From positions 1 to 8,120 of the forward strand of contig CAMCFM010000168.1 in assembly GCA_945874095.1 (NCBI GenBank): a stretch of DNA of 8,120 nt, in the 5' to 3' direction. The position numbers and the translations under genes are program-made. Shown in pieces: positions 4,938 through 8,120 of this stretch. The notes below the pieces were generated by a model. The model saw nothing but the letters and a program-made list of their open reading frames with translations. It was not told the origin of the DNA and did no database searches. Origin of the DNA: Candidatus Kuenenia stuttgartensis. GTDB taxonomy: Bacteria; Planctomycetota; Planctomycetia; Isosphaerales; Isosphaeraceae. Positions within the stretch are counted from its first letter, which is position 1. Each line of letters begins with the position of its first letter.

Positions 4938-7898
4938 ATGGTGAGAATGATGGTGCGGATCAGTCACAGATTGCATTTCAGTTGGCTGCTGATCACCCTG
5001 ATCGTTTCCATGATTGGGTCCAGTCGCGTTACGACCGCTCAGGAATCACCAAAATCTGAGGTTACGAACAGCGATCAGGGTTTGGTGAGACGGCGTCCAC
5101 CAAAGCCGGTTGACGATTTCGAAATTGACGTAGATCCAGCCGACAAGAAGCCTGATGGTTGGTATAACGACCGCGATGCCCTGCTGGTGAGCCCGGGCCA
5201 CAGTGGTCAATATTGTTTAAGACTTGTGAACGACAAGCCTGGCAGGCCAGCACGCATCAGTCAGGGATTTGGTGTAGATGGACAGAAATACAAGGCTTTA
5301 AGACTTGGTGCATGGGTGCGTGTCAAAGAGATTATTGCAGGTGAGCATCAAGGCGAGGATCCCAGTATTCTTGTCGACTTTCTCGACTCCCGCCTGCTTA
5401 CCTCATGCCGCAGCACCCTCGGGCCTTTTAATGATGTGACCGTGGGTGAAAACCGCTGGTTTTACATCTCAAAAATCATGCCTGTCCAGCCTTCTACAGT
5501 GGATTGCATTATGACGGTTGGATTGATGGGCGCCACGGGCCAGTTTGAAATTGATCAAATGGAATTGGAGCTGATTCCGAGGGATTCGGGGCCTGTGACG
5601 AACCTGGTGCCGAACCACGACTTTTTGAACGGCGACTGGAAGCCGGACAGCTGGGCGATTGAAGGCTCTGCCAAACGAGTTTCAGAAGGATATAAGTCCC
5701 CTACAGCAATGGAACTTGGGCGTGGGATGGGCAGAACTCTGGTGGGATTGGGCAGAAATGTAACCGATTTGCAGAAGCTGACTGTCTCAATGATGGCACG
5801 GGGCCAGAGTTTAAAGGCAAATGGTGGAGCACTGGCGAGCATTTATTTTGTCGATGAGCGAGGCCGGGCCCTAACAAACCGTGAGTCTCAGGGTATGATT
5901 CGGTTTAGTGGAAGTTTCAGTTGGACAAAACGTGAAGCGACAGTTGGAGTTCCGTCCGGTGCGGTGGGTGCGGTTTTGCAACTCGAAAAAATTGACGTTG
6001 CAGGTAGTCTGATATTTGATCAGGTAGAGGTGACAAATACAGACGACCCAAAAACTGCGGAGTGGACTCCGCGAACAGTCATGCTAGCAGGTGATGCAGA
6101 TCAGTGGCCTGAATATCAAGGTTTTGAATCGATTGAATCAGGTTCTGTGCTGGATACGACCAGTTGGGGCCTGACGGTTCCCAAAGGTCAGTTAAAAGTA
6201 AAAGACGGTCATTTTATTGATAGCCAAGAACAACAGGTGAGGCTTTGGGGAGTGTCCCTTCTGGCAACGGCAGGATTTCCTGAAGAGCAGAAGGCCGCAG
6301 GGATTGCGGAACGTTTGCATAAATTGGGAGTGAATGTGGTACGGTTTGGCGATCTCGATATTGCATCAGGGCCTGGGAGAAGCCTGATTGATGACGTACC
6401 CGAAGACACGGTAGGTCTTGACCCGATTTCATGGGCGAGAATGGCCAATTTCCAGAACGAATTGTCGAAACGGGGCATTTATTATTCGATGGAAATGCAT
6501 GCCCACCGACGATTCCGCGAAGGCGATGGTATTAAGGATGTTCGTAAATTGCCTTTTGGAGGTGGCCCGGCAGCGGTTTTCGATCCAGAACTGACAACAC
6601 GAATCACCGCCCTTTCAAAAGCCATTCTCACTGAGCCCATTTCAGACGATGGCAAAACCATGCTTCAGGACGAACATCTGGCCTGGGTGACGCAGATGGG
6701 TGAGGTCTCGATGATGGATTTTGGAAGTGCGGCAACCTCTCTTACCGCCCAACAGAATCAGGTTTTAATTGATCTTCAAAAACAGCTTAAGGTGCCAACA
6801 AAATCAAAATTCCATATCGAAGTTGAGAAACAGCGTGCCTCCGCATGGGCAGCCGAATTAAAAACAATTGGCCTGAAAACGCCGATTGCAGGTGTTGGGC
6901 ATTGGCGAAGAGACTCGGAATGGAATGAGGCTTTTGGAGCACCTGGATTGAGCGTAATCGAAGATCGCAATTACTGGCCCTATGCCCCATGGCTTCAGCC
7001 TGAATACCGAAGTTCCATATTTGATTCTGCAAAATCATTTGGAAACATTTCCATATCAAAACGTCAGAAAGAGATGGCGTATGTCATGGCCCAATGGTGT
7101 ACGCAGAGTCAAGGTGCATGGGCTTTGCCCACAGAAGCCGTAGATATTTTACTGGGGGCCTATTCGGCAAGAATCCTGGACTTCGACGGACTGATTCGGC
7201 GAGGTCTCTCTGTTCATCCGGAAATTTGGGGCGAATCCGCGACCGGTACCGGGGGCGACCGTAACATTTTCGTGTTGGCAGAATCCATGTCTGGTATGCC
7301 ACAAATGCTGGCCATGATGCCGCATGTGGCATCCATACTGCGCAGGGGACGGGAAATTGCAAAACCTGCCAGTTTGAAACAAGCGAGCAAATCAAAGTCA
7401 AAAATCAGTTTACCGGAAGTTGTTGAAATTCCCGGGTGGAATCCGGCTGACGGAACACTTCGTCTGGAAACACCTTATACGATAGGACTTGCAGGCCGCT
7501 TAGAGCAGTCAGGGGAAATAGCGCCGAAGTTTGGAACGATTGGACTGCAATTCGAGAACGCATTTGGAGTGATCGTAGCAAGCTCGGCGACTCCGGAACC
7601 GCTCTCGAAGTCGAACCTAATTCTGGTCAGTGTGATGGGCAAGGCCATTCCAACAGGGCTTCGATATACGGATCACTGGCAGAAGGAAGTGGCGGATCCT
7701 GGTCGACCACCACTTCGCATTGAGCCTGTGAAGGGCAAATTCGTTTGGTATGGGGCAGGTAAGATCAATGCACACCATGTGGATAATTCGGGCAAGCGTG
7801 GTGCGGAACTGGTCGTCAAATCGGAAAATGGTGGACAGGTTGTGAACCTGGATACATCCGATGGTGGGCCACATGTGGAAATCCAAGTCAATCCATGA
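4938..7898 (+). CDS. Large exported glycoside-hydrolase-like protein with two jelly-roll-like domains
   Basis: A 986-residue protein with a signal peptide: basic residues, a hydrophobic core at about 15-28, and a likely cut after VTTA (34). ATGs at 4947 and 4950 are alternative starts and do not change the signal. Residues about 58-215 and 222-367 each look like a carbohydrate-binding-type beta sandwich, the second opening with NLVPNHDFLNGDW and both ending in a strand like FEIDQMELEL or LIFDQVEVTN. Residues about 430-760 look like a TIM barrel of the GH5-like kind: VRLWGVSLL (434-442), LGVNVVRFGDLD (463-474), GIYYSMEMH (513-521), WVTQMGEVSMM (583-593), NYWPYAPW (678-685). A Lys/Ser linker (about 810-825) leads to a C-terminal beta domain with LILVSVMGKAIPTGLRY (894-910). 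The usual NE acid/base motif reads GE (588-589), and I find no clear SEYN-like nucleophile motif where GAWALPTEA (726-734) stands. It may be a binding protein rather than an enzyme. No substrate is assigned. Confidence -1.
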   Translation: MVRMMVRISHRLHFSWLLITLIVSMIGSSRVTTAQESPKSEVTNSDQGLVRRRPPKPVDDFEIDVDPADKKPDGWYNDRDALLVSPGHSGQYCLRLVNDKPGRPARISQGFGVDGQKYKALRLGAWVRVKEIIAGEHQGEDPSILVDFLDSRLLTSCRSTLGPFNDVTVGENRWFYISKIMPVQPSTVDCIMTVGLMGATGQFEIDQMELELIPRDSGPVTNLVPNHDFLNGDWKPDSWAIEGSAKRVSEGYKSPTAMELGRGMGRTLVGLGRNVTDLQKLTVSMMARGQSLKANGGALASIYFVDERGRALTNRESQGMIRFSGSFSWTKREATVGVPSGAVGAVLQLEKIDVAGSLIFDQVEVTNTDDPKTAEWTPRTVMLAGDADQWPEYQGFESIESGSVLDTTSWGLTVPKGQLKVKDGHFIDSQEQQVRLWGVSLLATAGFPEEQKAAGIAERLHKLGVNVVRFGDLDIASGPGRSLIDDVPEDTVGLDPISWARMANFQNELSKRGIYYSMEMHAHRRFREGDGIKDVRKLPFGGGPAAVFDPELTTRITALSKAILTEPISDDGKTMLQDEHLAWVTQMGEVSMMDFGSAATSLTAQQNQVLIDLQKQLKVPTKSKFHIEVEKQRASAWAAELKTIGLKTPIAGVGHWRRDSEWNEAFGAPGLSVIEDRNYWPYAPWLQPEYRSSIFDSAKSFGNISISKRQKEMAYVMAQWCTQSQGAWALPTEAVDILLGAYSARILDFDGLIRRGLSVHPEIWGESATGTGGDRNIFVLAESMSGMPQMLAMMPHVASILRRGREIAKPASLKQASKSKSKISLPEVVEIPGWNPADGTLRLETPYTIGLAGRLEQSGEIAPKFGTIGLQFENAFGVIVASSATPEPLSKSNLILVSVMGKAIPTGLRYTDHWQKEVADPGRPPLRIEPVKGKFVWYGAGKINAHHVDNSGKRGAELVVKSENGGQVVNLDTSDGGPHVEIQVNP

Positions 7899-7903
7899 TT
7901 TTA

Positions 7904-7933
7904 TGAACATAAGGGTGGACACCTCACTATAAT
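7904..7933 (+). promoter_or_regulatory. Promoter candidate for the DUF255 gene
   Basis: A perfect TATAAT at 7928-7933 is preceded after 18 bases by TGAACA (7904-7909), four of six matches to TTGACA. It begins 6 bases past the stop of the large exported protein gene and would give a leader of about 85 bases before the ATG at 8027. This suggests that the DUF255 gene is transcribed independently of the upstream pair. I see no strong terminator between the two. Confidence -1.
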
Positions 7934-8026
7934 AATTGTTCAGGAGCGAAGCTGACGTTGGCCTGCCCACAAAAAGCTCGATCAAAAGCCATTCCCATAG
8001 CCCAATAGATACGCAACGGTTAAAAA

Positions 8027-8120
8027 ATGTCCGCCAAAGAACACTCCGGCAGTCCTCTAAATCCGCCCAACCGGCTCGCATCCGAGACCAGTCCTTATCT
8101 ACTTCAGCATGCTCATAATC
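8027..8120 (+). CDS. DUF255/YyaL (SPATA20-like) thioredoxin-domain protein, N-terminal fragment
   Basis: Only 31 codons lie in the window. They end in NRLASETSPYLLQHAHN, which matches the highly conserved opening of the DUF255 thioredoxin-like family (YyaL in Bacillus, SPATA20 in animals), normally continuing as PVDWYPW. Members are usually 600-700 residues, with an N-terminal thioredoxin-like fold followed by an alpha/alpha-barrel region; their biochemical role is poorly defined. The ATG at 8027 is well fixed because an in-frame TAA sits two codons upstream (8021-8023). No Shine-Dalgarno sequence is seen; the start follows an A-run. The gene runs off the right edge, so its integrity cannot be judged. 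Confidence -1.
   Translation, partial: MSAKEHSGSPLNPPNRLASETSPYLLQHAHN

Noticed and set aside
7911..7927. GGTGGACACC as a terminator hairpin for the glycosidase-like gene
   Set aside because: The stem is only 4 bp with a 2-base loop and no T-run; it lies inside the spacer of a good promoter candidate.
7617..8081. Minus-strand frame of 154 codons across the end of the glycosidase-like gene and the DUF255 start
   Set aside because: It lies opposite two well-supported plus-strand genes and has no recognisable domain; it is an antisense shadow.
7936..8118. Plus-strand frame of 60 codons after the glycosidase-like gene
   Set aside because: It starts with TTG, has no features, and is in a different frame from the clearly conserved DUF255 N-terminus that begins at 8027.

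Overview
The window looks like a chromosomal segment of a planctomycete or close relative. Three observations support this: several exported proteins resemble families I know mainly from that phylum (an SGNH-hydrolase-like protein with GDT in place of GDS, a small exported zinc-ribbon protein, and a large glycosidase-like protein with lectin-like N-terminal domains); Shine-Dalgarno sites are weak or absent; and base composition is moderate. The assignment rests on recalled family resemblance, not a search. There are seven protein-coding genes, two of them cut by the window edges. I see no RNA genes, CRISPR array, integrase or transposase.

Left part, minus strand (1-727): the N-terminal 242 residues of an exported SGNH-hydrolase-like protein whose catalytic positions look altered. 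Upstream of it lies a 336-base gene-free stretch (728-1063). It holds a long imperfect inverted repeat (770-833) and a probable rho-independent terminator for the ABC operon (about 897-935).

Centre, minus strand (1064-3924): a three-gene operon read right to left. It encodes a small exported protein with a C-terminal four-cysteine zinc ribbon, a fused substrate-binding/permease subunit of a polar amino acid ABC importer, and the matching GlnQ-like ATPase. The first two genes overlap by 4 bases (ATGA) and the last two are 63 bases apart. Together the fusion protein and the ATPase form a complete two-gene importer.

Right part, plus strand (4123-7898): divergent from that operon across a 198-base shared upstream region. 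A protein-L-isoaspartate O-methyltransferase with a hydrophobic N-terminal extension is followed after 2 bases by a 986-residue exported protein. That protein has two jelly-roll-like domains, a TIM-barrel-like centre related to glycoside hydrolases, and a C-terminal beta domain; its catalytic motifs appear degenerate.

Right edge (7899-8120): a good promoter candidate with a perfect TATAAT, then the first 31 codons of a DUF255/YyaL (SPATA20-like) thioredoxin-domain protein that continues beyond the window.

Most of the content is ordinary metabolism and transport. The points deserving a second look are the apparent loss of catalytic residues in two exported enzyme-like proteins, the inverted repeat in front of the SGNH gene, the coupling of an unknown zinc-ribbon protein to an amino acid importer, and a SAM-dependent methyltransferase that appears to carry an export or anchor signal.
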